Origin: Agrobacterium albertimagni AOL15
GTDB taxonomy: Bacteria > Pseudomonadota > Alphaproteobacteria > Rhizobiales > Rhizobiaceae
Direction of reading: 5' to 3'
Assembly: GCF_000300855.1 (NCBI RefSeq)
Contig: NZ_ALJF01000007.1
Span: forward strand, 1 to 58,349
Length of the DNA: 58,349 nt
Numbering within the stretch: position 1 is the stretch's first letter; every line of letters begins with the position of its first letter. The notes under the pieces were generated by a model. The model saw nothing but the letters and a program-made list of their open reading frames with translations. It made no database searches and was not told the origin of the DNA. Shown one piece after another: positions 25,907-34,812 of the stretch. A program made the position numbers and the translations under genes.

Positions 25907-26763
25907 GCCGCCTGCTCCTTCGGATACCAGGTGAAATATGCTTCCATCGTGTGAAAGAGGTCGAGATTGTCGACATAATCGGCGCCTTCCGGGCCGGCGA
26001 TGCCGAGCATCAGAATGAAGTTCAAGAAGCCATGGGTCGCGTTACCGCTCTGCTCCATGCTCTTGTGTGTCACATTGGCGAGGATGGCGTCGATATCGCC
26101 GGCGCGAAGCCATTCGATCGCCTGGCGGTCAAAGACCGGGTCCGGTCCGGTTTCCATGAATTGACGCGGGCCACCAAGCTCGAGAGAGAGGTGACCCGTG
26201 CCGATTGCTGCCACTCGCTTGTCCGACGGATAATCGTCGATCGTCTTGCGGATTGCCCGGCCCAGATCATAGAATCGGCGGGGAGAATGAAGTGGCGGCG
26301 CGAAAATATTGGTGTAGATCGGCACGACCGGCAGATCGTTTTGCGGACGAACCGTGATGATCGGGCAGATGATCGAATGATCGATCTTCAGCTCGTTGGA
26401 GAAGGCAAAGTCGAAGTTCTGGTCCATCAGGGACTGATGCATGAAGCGTGACATGTCCTCGTTGCCCTCCAGGACAAACTTCGGAATGCCGAACTCACGC
26501 TCCTCGTTATAGAAGGTAGCATCGTAGCGAGGTGCCTTGCCGATCAGGAACTGAGGGCAGTTGTCGAGGAAGATCTGGTGAAAGTGGTCTGATCCGACCA
26601 TGACGAGAATGTCAGGCTCGGTTTTCGCCAAAGTTTCTCGATAGGCCTCAATCTTGCGCTTCCATTCCGGCGCCTGAGGCATCTGCTGCTCTGGTGGTGC
26701 CGTGGTCGCTTTCAGATAGAAGGGGTGATGGGTCGACGCGAGCGTCGCTACAAGTTTGGCCAA
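25903..26763 (-). CDS. LigB-type catalytic subunit of a class III extradiol dioxygenase
   Basis: This 286-residue protein has the LigB fold with iron ligands at the usual sites: H12 in STHHPF and H60/H62 in GSDHFH. A catalytic-type His lies in IGTGHLSLELGG and a HGFLNFILMLG helix near the C-terminus. It opens a catechol-like or aminophenol-like ring with O2, using Fe(II), next to the hydroxyls. The neighbouring amidohydrolase, CoA transferase, lyase-like protein and TRAP transporter point to breakdown of an imported aromatic or heteroaromatic acid. Protocatechuate and gallate are possible, but no pca/gal enzymes are present. Confidence 0.87.
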   Translation of the reverse strand: MAKLVATLASTHHPFYLKATTAPPEQQMPQAPEWKRKIEAYRETLAKTEPDILVMVGSDHFHQIFLDNCPQFLIGKAPRYDATFYNEEREFGIPKFVLEGNEDMSRFMHQSLMDQNFDFAFSNELKIDHSIICPIITVRPQNDLPVVPIYTNIFAPPLHSPRRFYDLGRAIRKTIDDYPSDKRVAAIGTGHLSLELGGPRQFMETGPDPVFDRQAIEWLRAGDIDAILANVTHKSMEQSGNATHGFLNFILMLGIAGPEGADYVDNLDLFHTMEAYFTWYPKEQAA

Positions 26764-26841
26764 AGTTCTTCTCCCTTAGATTGGCGGCGCTCTTGGCGCC
26801 TTACTCCCTGGCAGCCGGTTCAAGGCGGCCAGCTTTCTCAC

Positions 26842-28320
26842 TCAGTCTGCAAAAAGATCACGATCGATCGCGGCGGCCTCAAACAGGTAGTCTCGGCTCT
26901 TCTCGATCTCGTGTCGGAGGCGGTCGATGTCGAAGCCGAGCAACTGGCCGTCCCATTTTTTCACCTTGCCGGCGACCAGCACCGCGTCGACGTTCGAACG
27001 CTCCATCAAGGTGACCACGGCGCCCGCCGCATTATTGAGGGGTGCGACATTCAGTGCGTCAGCATTCAGCAGGATGATGTCTGCTTCCTTGCCCGGCGTC
27101 AGCGAGCCGATCTTGTGATCGAGCCGCAGACCACGGGCGCCGCCGATTGTTGCGGTCCGCAAGGCATAGGCGGCGGTCGCAAGCCGCGGATAATCCTGAC
27201 CGGCGAGAGCCTTCGCATTCGCCTCCATGCGCTGGAGCGTAACGAAGCTGCGCATCTGCGTGAAGAAGTCAGCCGTCATGGTGCATTCGACGTCGGTCGA
27301 AAGGGAAATGCTCATTCCCAGATCGATCGAGGTCTGCAAAGGGGGCGTCCCGTGACGCATCTGCATCTCGATGGGCACCGACAAGGAGATGTGAGCGCCG
27401 GCATCGGCTGCATGTTTCCAGCCCTGTTCGGACATCCCTGTCATATGGATGAAGATGTTGTCCGGACCGAACATGCCGCGGGCGCCAAGTTCATCGAAGA
27501 CCGGCTGCATGCCAAAGGTGCCAACGACATGGAGGGCGATCGGAATGTTGAGTTCACGCCCGATCCGCCATGCCTCTTCATATCCAGGGATGTAGATCTC
27601 GCCTCCCATGACCATGGTCAAAAGCTGATCATCCGATGAAAAATGGGTCTGGTGGATCCGCTTTGCGTCAAACGGATAGGCGGACTTCTCGCCCCAACCT
27701 TCGAAATATCCCAGGACGGAACGCCGGCCGGCATCTAGCAGGCCTTCGACCGCAGCATCAGAGTGTTCGGGCGAATGATGGATCTGGCTGACGTCCATCA
27801 CGGTTGTTACGCCGGCATCGAGTTGCGACAGCGATCCGAAAAGCTCGTTGATGTAGACATCGTCCGGGCGGTAGACCATCGAGAACTTCTGCAGAATGGT
27901 CTCATAGTAGTTCGAGCTCGATTCCGGGCGACCGTCATTGATCAGGATGCCGTTCGCGAGGTGACCACGTAGCGCCGTCTCGAACTGATGATGGTGGGTG
28001 TCCACAAAGCCCGGCATGACGATCTTGCCTTGCGCGTCGATGACGGCTGCACCTTCCGCTGCGAGAGCGGGGCCGACTGCAAGGATTTTCGAGCCTTCCA
28101 GCAGGATGTCGGCGCTTTCGAAATTCCCCACCTGATCGTCCATGGACAGGATCACGCCACCCTTGATCAGCGTCCTGCGTCCTGTATCTCCGATCCCTTT
28201 TGGCAGACTTGCTGCCGCTGCGGCCTGGGCGGCGGCCGATTTTGGCATGCCCTCTACCGCGCTCGCCTCGAAGCGGGTGGGGCAGGGCGATCGGGTATCT
28301 GTGTTACAAAGTCTGCACAT
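26842..28320 (-). CDS. Metal-dependent amidohydrolase/deaminase (AtzA/TrzN-like)
   Basis: This 492-residue protein has the amidohydrolase composite-barrel layout. The TLIKGGVILSMDD start is followed by H109/H111 in FVDTHHHQFETAL, and metal or catalytic His in ALHVVGTFG and IFIHMTGMSEQG. The Asp is in SLSTDVECTM and the C-terminal part has TPGKEADIILL. The family hydrolyses C-N bonds (or C-Cl in triazines) on heterocycles. The first ~45 residues are an unusual Cys-containing, Ala-rich extension (MCRLCNTDTR). Probably the deaminating or ring-hydrolysing step before or after the extradiol enzyme. The substrate is not assignable. Confidence 0.87.
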   Translation of the reverse strand: MCRLCNTDTRSPCPTRFEASAVEGMPKSAAAQAAAAASLPKGIGDTGRRTLIKGGVILSMDDQVGNFESADILLEGSKILAVGPALAAEGAAVIDAQGKIVMPGFVDTHHHQFETALRGHLANGILINDGRPESSSNYYETILQKFSMVYRPDDVYINELFGSLSQLDAGVTTVMDVSQIHHSPEHSDAAVEGLLDAGRRSVLGYFEGWGEKSAYPFDAKRIHQTHFSSDDQLLTMVMGGEIYIPGYEEAWRIGRELNIPIALHVVGTFGMQPVFDELGARGMFGPDNIFIHMTGMSEQGWKHAADAGAHISLSVPIEMQMRHGTPPLQTSIDLGMSISLSTDVECTMTADFFTQMRSFVTLQRMEANAKALAGQDYPRLATAAYALRTATIGGARGLRLDHKIGSLTPGKEADIILLNADALNVAPLNNAAGAVVTLMERSNVDAVLVAGKVKKWDGQLLGFDIDRLRHEIEKSRDYLFEAAAIDRDLFAD

Positions 28321-28357
28321 GGCTCTTCCTCCCTGGCCGTGTTGCGTTCTTCCTCTG

Positions 28358-29191
28358 TCAGGTCCCGATGATCGATTGCAGGACCGGGTATCGCGTTATG
28401 GCGTGTGCTATGTGTGATGCCGCCTGTCTGAGTGCTGGCAAACGCTCGGCCACCAGCGTCTCTGGCGTAACTATGCCGGTGTAGCCGGACGTGTTCAGTG
28501 CGGCGATCGTGCGCCCCTGCACGTCGCGGATCGGGACGGCGAGCGCTGTGATCCCGTAATCAAGCTGATCGACCGTGGTGGCATAACCGTTCTCGCGGAC
28601 CACAAGGATCTCTCGCTTGAGCGCTTCCGTGTCGGTGATCGTTCTTGACGTCAGGGCCCTGAGACGAACCTTTTTCAGATAGCGTTCCAGCGCTTCGTCG
28701 CTGAGCCCCGCAAGCAGGACTCGTCCCAGCGATGTGGCAAAAGCCGGATACCGCGCCCCCATGACCGCCGCTGCCCGACGGGCCCTCTGCACCGATACAT
28801 GCGCGACGTAGATGACATCTTCCCCGTCGAGAGTGCCTGCCGATGAGGCGTCCCCGAATTTCTCCACCAGTTCCCGAAGTCCCGGTTGCAGAACTTCCTC
28901 GATTCGAGCTGAAAAGTAGAAGGCCGATCCAAGCGTCATGACCTTTGGCCGCAGGTGGAAGCGCTTGCCGGTTTGATTGACATAGCCCAGTGCCTGGAGC
29001 GTCAGCAGGCTTCTGCGCGCGGCAGCGGGGGACAGCCCGATGCGCTTTGCGACCTCGCTCAGGGTCATCTCCGGGTGCGAGGCGTCAAAGCTTTCGAGGA
29101 TCGCAATTCCCTTGGCCAAAGCCTCGACGAACTCGGCTGGTCTTTCTGCATCCTGTCTGATCATGATCGCTGTCTCCTGCAAGTTGGTCAT
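28358..29191 (-). CDS. IclR-family regulator (PcaR/PobR type)
   Basis: The protein has 277 residues. A winged HTH (FVEALAKGIAILESFD, MTLSEVAKRIGLSPAAARRSLLTLQALGYV) is followed by an IclR ligand-binding domain (YPAFATSLGRVLLAGL; GYATTVDQLDYGITALAVPIRD). The subgroup usually controls protocatechuate and related aromatic catabolism. It heads the minus-strand operon and is divergent from the lyase/CoA-transferase/TRAP operon. A 15-bp palindrome stands just before the latter. An internal ATG (MIRQD, 29164) is an alternative start. Confidence 0.92.
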   Translation of the reverse strand: MTNLQETAIMIRQDAERPAEFVEALAKGIAILESFDASHPEMTLSEVAKRIGLSPAAARRSLLTLQALGYVNQTGKRFHLRPKVMTLGSAFYFSARIEEVLQPGLRELVEKFGDASSAGTLDGEDVIYVAHVSVQRARRAAAVMGARYPAFATSLGRVLLAGLSDEALERYLKKVRLRALTSRTITDTEALKREILVVRENGYATTVDQLDYGITALAVPIRDVQGRTIAALNTSGYTGIVTPETLVAERLPALRQAASHIAHAITRYPVLQSIIGT

Positions 29192-29399
29192 CCCCGTTTA
29201 GACGGGTGTTTGACCAGCAGCGCACGCCTGATGGCGGTTGCTGCCCGACAGTTGATACAATTCGCGCGATCTTCCCCATTCCTCATGGCCCCCTCACTCC
29301 CCTAGTTCGCAATCCTCTTGATTGAGGCCGAGAGCCGATCCGAGATCGCGACTTGACGACACGATAAATACTGCTAACGTCTTCGGCAAGAGGAAATTA

Positions 29400-29414
29400 T
29401 TTCGCACAGCGAAA
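29400..29414. promoter_or_regulatory. IclR-type operator palindrome
   Basis: TTTCGC-ACA-GCGAAA is a perfect 6-bp inverted repeat with a 3-base centre, 13 bases before the start of the lyase-like gene. It resembles IclR-family operators in length and symmetry. A TTGACG -35-like site at 29353-29358 lies upstream, so binding here would suit repression. Confidence 0.5.
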
Positions 29415-29426
29415 ATGAGGAGCGTA

Positions 29427-30245
29427 ATGCGAATAGGAAAGCAGGATAACGCCAGCACGGCGATTGCAACGTCCGACGCCGACACCATCACTGTGCGGGG
29501 GCTGGATCTTTGCGGCGACTTGATCGGTCAGATCGGCTTCACCGACTATTTCTGGTTTCTCGTGATCGGAACCCGGCCGACTGATGCTCAGCGCGCTATC
29601 CTCGATGCCTGTCTGGTGTCGATCGCTGAACACGGGCTGGTGCCCAGCGTTCAGGCGGCACGAATGACGCTCGCCGCTGGCCCAGAAGCCTGGCAGGGAG
29701 CAGTGGCCGCGGGATTGCTCGGCATGGGCAGCGTCGTCGCCGGCAGCTCGGAGGCGGCGGGGCGTTACCTAGCCAGCGTGATCGATCAGGCGGATGCCAG
29801 CGGAGCCGGACTTGAAGACGCCGTATCCAGCAGCCTCAGCGACCTGAAATCATCTCGCAAGAAGGTGCCGGGCTTAGGTCATCCTCAGCACAGTGCGGGG
29901 GATCCGAGAGCCAATCGGCTGCTTGATCTGTCCGATACGCTTGGCATCAGTGGTCGCCACGTCGAGACCCTGCGTGCACTCGCCAAGCATGCCCCCGTCA
30001 TCATGGATCGCCCGCTTCCCATCAATGTTTCCGGCGCCATTCCAGCAGTCATGCTCGACGCTGGATGGCCACTGGAAGCGCTCAAGGCCGTTCCGCTTCT
30101 CGCACGCACGGCGGGACTTGCCGCGCATCTTTACGAAGAGTCTCTGCGCTCCATCGGATTCATCATGTCGCATCATGCCGATCTTGCGATCTCGTATGAC
30201 GGACCGAAGGCGGGCAAGGATACCGTCGGCGGGGAGGCGCAATAG
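29427..30245 (+). CDS. Citryl-CoA lyase/citrate synthase-superfamily protein
   Basis: ATG 29427 follows GAGGAGC; 272 residues, the short length of citryl-CoA-lyase-like members. LGMGSVVAGSSEAAGRYL and the H152 motif LGHPQHSAGDPRANRL are conserved. The usual catalytic Asp of the NVD-G motif is Ser here (INVSG, S202), so the chemistry may differ or the protein may be inactive. The family makes or splits C-C bonds of citrate-like CoA thioesters. It is first in an operon with a CoA transferase, two bases apart, implying that the transferase makes its CoA substrate. Confidence 0.8.
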   Translation: MRIGKQDNASTAIATSDADTITVRGLDLCGDLIGQIGFTDYFWFLVIGTRPTDAQRAILDACLVSIAEHGLVPSVQAARMTLAAGPEAWQGAVAAGLLGMGSVVAGSSEAAGRYLASVIDQADASGAGLEDAVSSSLSDLKSSRKKVPGLGHPQHSAGDPRANRLLDLSDTLGISGRHVETLRALAKHAPVIMDRPLPINVSGAIPAVMLDAGWPLEALKAVPLLARTAGLAAHLYEESLRSIGFIMSHHADLAISYDGPKAGKDTVGGEAQ

Positions 30246-30247
30246 CG

Positions 30248-31393
30248 ATGGTCAAGCTTTTGAAGGACTTCCGCGTCGTGGAGCTCGGGACCTACATCAC
30301 GGGCCCTGCTGCGAGCATGCATCTGGCCGATCTTGGAGCAGACGTCATCAAAGTTGAGCGTCCCGAAACGGGCGACCCTTTTCGCGCGTTCAAGGGCGGC
30401 CTCTATTCGCCGCACTACCAGACCTACAATCGCAACAAACGCTCGATTGCGCTGGATACTACTAAGAAGGAGGATCTGGAAGTCCTTCTGGATCTGGTCG
30501 CAACGGCTGACGTCTTCATCCAGAACTTCCGGCCAGGCGTCGCAGAAAAGCTGGGCTGTGGCGAAGCCGATCTGCGGCAGGTCAATCCATCGCTGATCTA
30601 TTGCGCGATATCCGGCTTCGGCCAGAGCGGTCCTTCGCGCGACCGGCCGGCATTCGACACGGTTGCTCAGGCGGCCAGTGGTTTCTTGCGTCTGGTCACT
30701 CCACCGACCAATCCCCGCGTGATTGGCCCTGCTATCGCCGACGCGATTACCGGCAAGTACGCTGCAATGGGCATCATGGCGGCCCTCCTCGAGCGGTCCC
30801 GAACCGGCAAGGGTCGGAGGCTCGATATCTCGATGCTGGAGGCGATGACACATTTCAACCTCGACAGCTTCACCCACTACTATGCGGTTGGTGAGATCAT
30901 GGGCCCCTTGTCGCGTCCGGTCGTCTCGCAAAGCTATACCTTCGAGTGCAAGGACGGAAAGTGGATCGCAATCCACATGTCTTCTCCGTCGAAGTTCTGG
31001 GACGGCCTTCTTTCGGCGACTCGACAACAGGCTCTTGCTGCTGATCCGCGCTTCAGTGAACGTCTGCAGCGGATCAAGCATCAAGACGACCTGATCGAGA
31101 TCTTCACGCCGATCTTCAAGACCGAGAGCCGCGATGTCTGGTGCGAGCGTCTTCTGACTGAGGAAGTGCCGCACTCTCCGGCCTATGACGCTGATGAAGC
31201 GCTCGAAGATCCGCAGGCCCGCCATCTGCGGCTGGCCGTGCCCATCACCCATCCGGAATTGGGGCAGTCGACAACGGTCAGGGCGCCATACAGCTTTGAC
31301 GGCGAGCCCGAATTCGACGTCTCGCCGCCGCCCACCCTTGATCAGCATGGATCTGAGATCCGCGAGGAGTTGAAGCGCCGGCATGCCGACTAG
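30248..31393 (+). CDS. Class III CoA transferase (CaiB/BaiF family)
   Basis: This 381-residue protein has the family start (LLKDFRVVELGTYITGPAASMHLADLGADVIKVERPETGDPFR) and the catalytic Asp at D165 in GPAIADAITGKYAAMG. It moves CoA between carboxylic acids. Next to the citryl-CoA-lyase-like gene it probably activates a carboxylate made downstream of ring cleavage, so that the lyase can cut it. Confidence 0.9.
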   Translation: MVKLLKDFRVVELGTYITGPAASMHLADLGADVIKVERPETGDPFRAFKGGLYSPHYQTYNRNKRSIALDTTKKEDLEVLLDLVATADVFIQNFRPGVAEKLGCGEADLRQVNPSLIYCAISGFGQSGPSRDRPAFDTVAQAASGFLRLVTPPTNPRVIGPAIADAITGKYAAMGIMAALLERSRTGKGRRLDISMLEAMTHFNLDSFTHYYAVGEIMGPLSRPVVSQSYTFECKDGKWIAIHMSSPSKFWDGLLSATRQQALAADPRFSERLQRIKHQDDLIEIFTPIFKTESRDVWCERLLTEEVPHSPAYDADEALEDPQARHLRLAVPITHPELGQSTTVRAPYSFDGEPEFDVSPPPTLDQHGSEIREELKRRHAD

Positions 31394-31414
31394 ATCGGAG
31401 AGGGGGAGGTGGTG

Positions 31415-31819
31415 ATGAGTGAAGATGAAAACCCGAAGGCTGTCCCGGTAGAGACGGTCCTTCAAGCAAGCAAGGCAATGCTGCAAAAGCAGCTCTATGC
31501 GATCTTTACCACGCCGGCGAACGGGCTCGGCCCCGTCTTTGCAATGATGGAAGAACACCTCGAATTCCAGGTTGGACTGGAGAAGCAAGGCGTGCTTTTC
31601 GCGGCAGGGCCAATGTGGACGGACGACGGCCAAAGCTGGGAGGGCGAGGGCCTGGTCATCATACGCGCGGCATCCCGCGAAGCGGCAATCGCAATTGCCG
31701 AACAAGACCCGATGCACAGAAGCGGTGCACGGATATTTCGTGTCAGACCCTGGCTGATCAACGAGGGAGCGGTGACCGTCCGGCTCGATTATTCGAGCCA
31801 GACATTTTCGATAGCTTGA
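31415..31819 (+). CDS. YciI-like (muconolactone isomerase-type fold) protein
   Basis: ATG 31415 follows GAGAGGGGGAGG and gives 134 residues. The last ~95 match the YciI-like ferredoxin fold (LYAIFTTPANG, HLEFQVGLEKQGVLFAAGPMWTDDG, GLVIIRAASREAAIAIAEQDPMHRSG). Members sit in aromatic-degradation operons and may isomerise or dehydrate lactones. The exact role here is unknown. Confidence 0.75.
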   Translation: MSEDENPKAVPVETVLQASKAMLQKQLYAIFTTPANGLGPVFAMMEEHLEFQVGLEKQGVLFAAGPMWTDDGQSWEGEGLVIIRAASREAAIAIAEQDPMHRSGARIFRVRPWLINEGAVTVRLDYSSQTFSIA

Positions 31820-31843
31820 ACGCAGAACTTTGGGAGGAGACCA

Positions 31844-32917
31844 ATGCGTATTCTAGTCGGACTTTTTACAGCGGGCATGATTGCCTTGCCAAGCGCAGCA
31901 ACAGCGCAAGAGACCATCTCACTGACCATTGCATCCAGCCATCCAACGGTCATTCCCTGGGTCGGCATGATGAAGACGCATTTCATGGCGCGGACGGATG
32001 AAATCCTCGCTGAGAAAGGTGAATACAAGATCGAGTGGAACGAGGCATTTGGCGGGCAGCTTTATAAGGCCAATGCCACCCTGACGTCCGTCGAGCAGGG
32101 CATCACCGACATTGGCTGGGTCTTTTCATTCCTTGAGCCTGCAAAGCTGCCGCTCAGCCAGGCATCGAGCTATGCTCCCTTTGCCACCGTCAATCCGCCC
32201 CTTCAGCTTGAAGTCATGCAGGACCTTCTGGAAAAGAACGAGGCGTTTCGCCAGGAGTGGGAACAGTACAATCTCAAGGTTCTCGGTCTCACCGGCACCG
32301 ACATGTACGACATCTACACCAAGAAGCCATTGCAGGGTATCGACGACATCAATGGCATGAAGCTCTCGGCCCCGGGTGTGCTTGGGACATGGCTGCGTGG
32401 CACGGGTGCGAATGCAGTCGATGGTTCGCTGACCAGTTTCTACACAGACATCCAGACCGGGATTTCGGACGGTGTGCTTTCCCTGGCGCTGGGTGCCCTG
32501 CCGGCCAAGCTTTATGAAGTTGCGCCCTATATCAACCGGTTCGACGTTGGTGTTGCCTTCTCTGGCGCTGTCGCGATCAATCGTGACAGCTGGGACGGTT
32601 TGCCCGAGGACGTCCAGAACGCAATGGTCGAAGCTGGCAAGTATTATACCGAAGCCCATGGCAAGGACCTTCTGGAACGACACGAAATCGCGATGAACAA
32701 GATGGTGGAACTGGGGGCTACCCAGTCGCCCCCCGTGACCGTCATCAAGATGAGTGATGAACAACGAAAAGCCTGGGTCGACAAGCTGCCGGATATCGCC
32801 GGCGAGTGGGCCGCCGATCTGGACGCCAAGGGTCATCCGGCAGGCGAATTCCTCAAAGCCTACATGCAAGGCCTTCGCGATCGCGGCGAGACGCCAATGC
32901 GAAACTGGGGCGAGTGA
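31844..32917 (+). CDS. dctP: TRAP transporter solute-binding protein (DctP family)
   Basis: This 357-residue protein has a Sec signal (MRILVGLFTAGMIALPSAATAQ) and a DctP-type fold (LTIASSHP; GITDIGWVFSF; DINGMKLSAPG; TGISDGVLS). It captures an organic acid in the periplasm for the QM permease encoded next. Its place between the CoA transferase and the reductase suggests it imports the substrate of this pathway. Confidence 0.92.
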   Translation: MRILVGLFTAGMIALPSAATAQETISLTIASSHPTVIPWVGMMKTHFMARTDEILAEKGEYKIEWNEAFGGQLYKANATLTSVEQGITDIGWVFSFLEPAKLPLSQASSYAPFATVNPPLQLEVMQDLLEKNEAFRQEWEQYNLKVLGLTGTDMYDIYTKKPLQGIDDINGMKLSAPGVLGTWLRGTGANAVDGSLTSFYTDIQTGISDGVLSLALGALPAKLYEVAPYINRFDVGVAFSGAVAINRDSWDGLPEDVQNAMVEAGKYYTEAHGKDLLERHEIAMNKMVELGATQSPPVTVIKMSDEQRKAWVDKLPDIAGEWAADLDAKGHPAGEFLKAYMQGLRDRGETPMRNWGE

Positions 32918-32920
32918 AAC

Positions 32921-33502
32921 GTGGCTCCTGGTATCGAACATGGAAAGGAGCAGGCGGGACGCCCGTCGCCTGCTCCGGGCAGGTCAGCCAGGCTGTGGTT
33001 GACCTTCGTCGATGGTCTGGCGGTGCTGGGGACTATTCTCATTGGCGTCCTGATGGTCATCATTTGCACTGATATCGTCGCCCGAAACGCGATGGGGTCT
33101 TCGCTTCCTCTCGTGTCTGAACTCGGCGCATTGTTGCTGGTCATGATCGTCTGCCTGCAATTGCCAGCCACCGTCAGGGCGGATCGTCTCGCGCGCACGG
33201 AAGTATTTTATATTCCCATTCGTGAGAGCCATCCCAAGTTGGGTGCTGCCTTGTCATGCGTTTTCAACTTGGTCGGATCGTGCGTGTTGGGCGCGATCGC
33301 CTGGGCAAGCTGGTCCATCCTGGCCAAGGACTATTCGAGCGGCGAATTCATCGGTGTGACCGGCATCGCCACCCTCCCGACTTTTCCCTTCCGCATCCTG
33401 ATCCTGGTCGGCATCGCGGTCTCATCAATCCAGTTTCTCGTTCAGGCGATTGCCGAATTGAGGACAGTCAACTGGAGAGGGCCGTCGCATGTCTCCGATT
33501 GA
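32921..33502 (+). CDS. dctQ: TRAP transporter small permease (DctQ family)
   Basis: The 193-residue protein from GTG 32921, three bases after dctP, has four membrane segments. The DctQ pattern (VSELGALLLVMIVCLQLPATVRADRLARTEVF) is present. It partners the large permease, whose gene it overlaps by 14 bases. Confidence 0.9.
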   Translation: MAPGIEHGKEQAGRPSPAPGRSARLWLTFVDGLAVLGTILIGVLMVIICTDIVARNAMGSSLPLVSELGALLLVMIVCLQLPATVRADRLARTEVFYIPIRESHPKLGAALSCVFNLVGSCVLGAIAWASWSILAKDYSSGEFIGVTGIATLPTFPFRILILVGIAVSSIQFLVQAIAELRTVNWRGPSHVSD

Positions 33503-34802
33503 AATAGGCTCGGCCGCCATCGCGGCACTTCTCGTCCTCATCTATCTCGGCATGCCGATCGGGATCAGCATGCTTGCGGTCTCTTTCGTCGGTGTCGCAG
33601 CCATTCGAGGCGAGGGTGTCTCGCTGCGCATGATGGGCGCTGTCGCAAACGACAGTCTCCGTGAATATCTGTTTGCCGTCGTTCCACTCTTCGTGCTGAT
33701 GGGCCTGCTCGTGACAGTTTCGAGAGTGGGCAAGGACACGTTCGACGTATTTCAGAACCTGTTCGGGCGCATAGCGGCCGGTTTGGGAATAGCGACGGTG
33801 TTCGCCAACGCCGTTTTCGCTGCCATAACCGGCATTTCGATTGCGTCAGCAACGGTGTTCAGTCGCGTCGCCGTGCCAGAGATGGTCCGTCATGGCTACA
33901 CGCGCAAGTTCGCGACCGGCGTTGTCGCAGGATCGTCGGTCCTCGGCATGCTGATCCCACCCTCCCTGTTGATGATTGTCTACGCGGTGCTCGCGGAAGA
34001 GTCCGTCGGGCGCATGTTCCTCGCGGGCCTTGGTCCAGGCCTCCTGCTTGCGTTTGCCTTCTGTGTCACGATCCTGCTTCTGGCGCGCTTCCGGAAAGAC
34101 TTTGTCTTTGATGGCAATGCAGACCTGGTTGAAGCTGCACCGATGAGTGTCAAGGACGTGACGAGAAAGTCGCTGCCTATCGTCTCTCTCATCTTCATTG
34201 TCCTTGGCGGGCTCTATGGTGGCTTTCTGAATCCCACGGAAGCAGGCGCAGCAGGTGCCTTTGGCGCTCTCGTGATCGCTGCCCTTCGTCGATCGCTCAG
34301 CGGCCGAACCCTTTGGCGGCTCTTGGTCGAAACAGGGCAGATCACCGTCTCGGTTTTGTTTCTTATCCTGGCGGCAACATTCTTCAGCCGCATGCTGGCT
34401 CTTTCCGGTGTTCCGGCCGGCCTGGCTGAATTCTTTCTCGCAGGCCCGATCGGACCTTACGGCTTCCTTCTGCTCTTCCTGCTCCTGGTCATTGCGCTTG
34501 GATGTCTGATCGATTCCATTTCCATCATGCTGATCCTCTTGCCGATTGCCCTGCCGATCGCCGAAGCCGCAGGGTTCGACCTGATCTGGTTCGGGGTGCT
34601 GACCGTGGTCGCGGTCGAGGTCGGGCTGCTCACGCCGCCATTCGGCCTATCGGTCTATGTCATCAAGTCGGCCATGGATGATCCTGACCTGAGGGTGGGG
34701 GAGATATTCAGGGGAGCCTGGCCCTTCGTCTTGGCCATGCTGGTGTCGATTGCGCTCATCGTGCTGTTCCCGTCGATCGCGACGTGGTTGGCACGGCTTT
34801 AA
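33489..34802 (+). CDS. dctM: TRAP transporter large permease (DctM family)
   Basis: This 437-residue, about 12-segment membrane protein carries DctM signatures: GMPIGISMLAVSFVG, the GSSVLGMLIPPSLLMIVYAVLAEESVGRMFLAG run, and LGCLIDSISIMLILLPI. It drives sodium-coupled uptake of the acid delivered by DctP. Confidence 0.93.
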   Translation: MSPIEIGSAAIAALLVLIYLGMPIGISMLAVSFVGVAAIRGEGVSLRMMGAVANDSLREYLFAVVPLFVLMGLLVTVSRVGKDTFDVFQNLFGRIAAGLGIATVFANAVFAAITGISIASATVFSRVAVPEMVRHGYTRKFATGVVAGSSVLGMLIPPSLLMIVYAVLAEESVGRMFLAGLGPGLLLAFAFCVTILLLARFRKDFVFDGNADLVEAAPMSVKDVTRKSLPIVSLIFIVLGGLYGGFLNPTEAGAAGAFGALVIAALRRSLSGRTLWRLLVETGQITVSVLFLILAATFFSRMLALSGVPAGLAEFFLAGPIGPYGFLLLFLLLVIALGCLIDSISIMLILLPIALPIAEAAGFDLIWFGVLTVVAVEVGLLTPPFGLSVYVIKSAMDDPDLRVGEIFRGAWPFVLAMLVSIALIVLFPSIATWLARL

Positions 34803-34812
34803 GGATCATCTC

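Noticed and set aside
30173..31717. Minus-strand open frame of 514 codons
   Set aside because: Antisense shadow of the CoA transferase and YciI-like genes; composition is His/Arg-rich noise.
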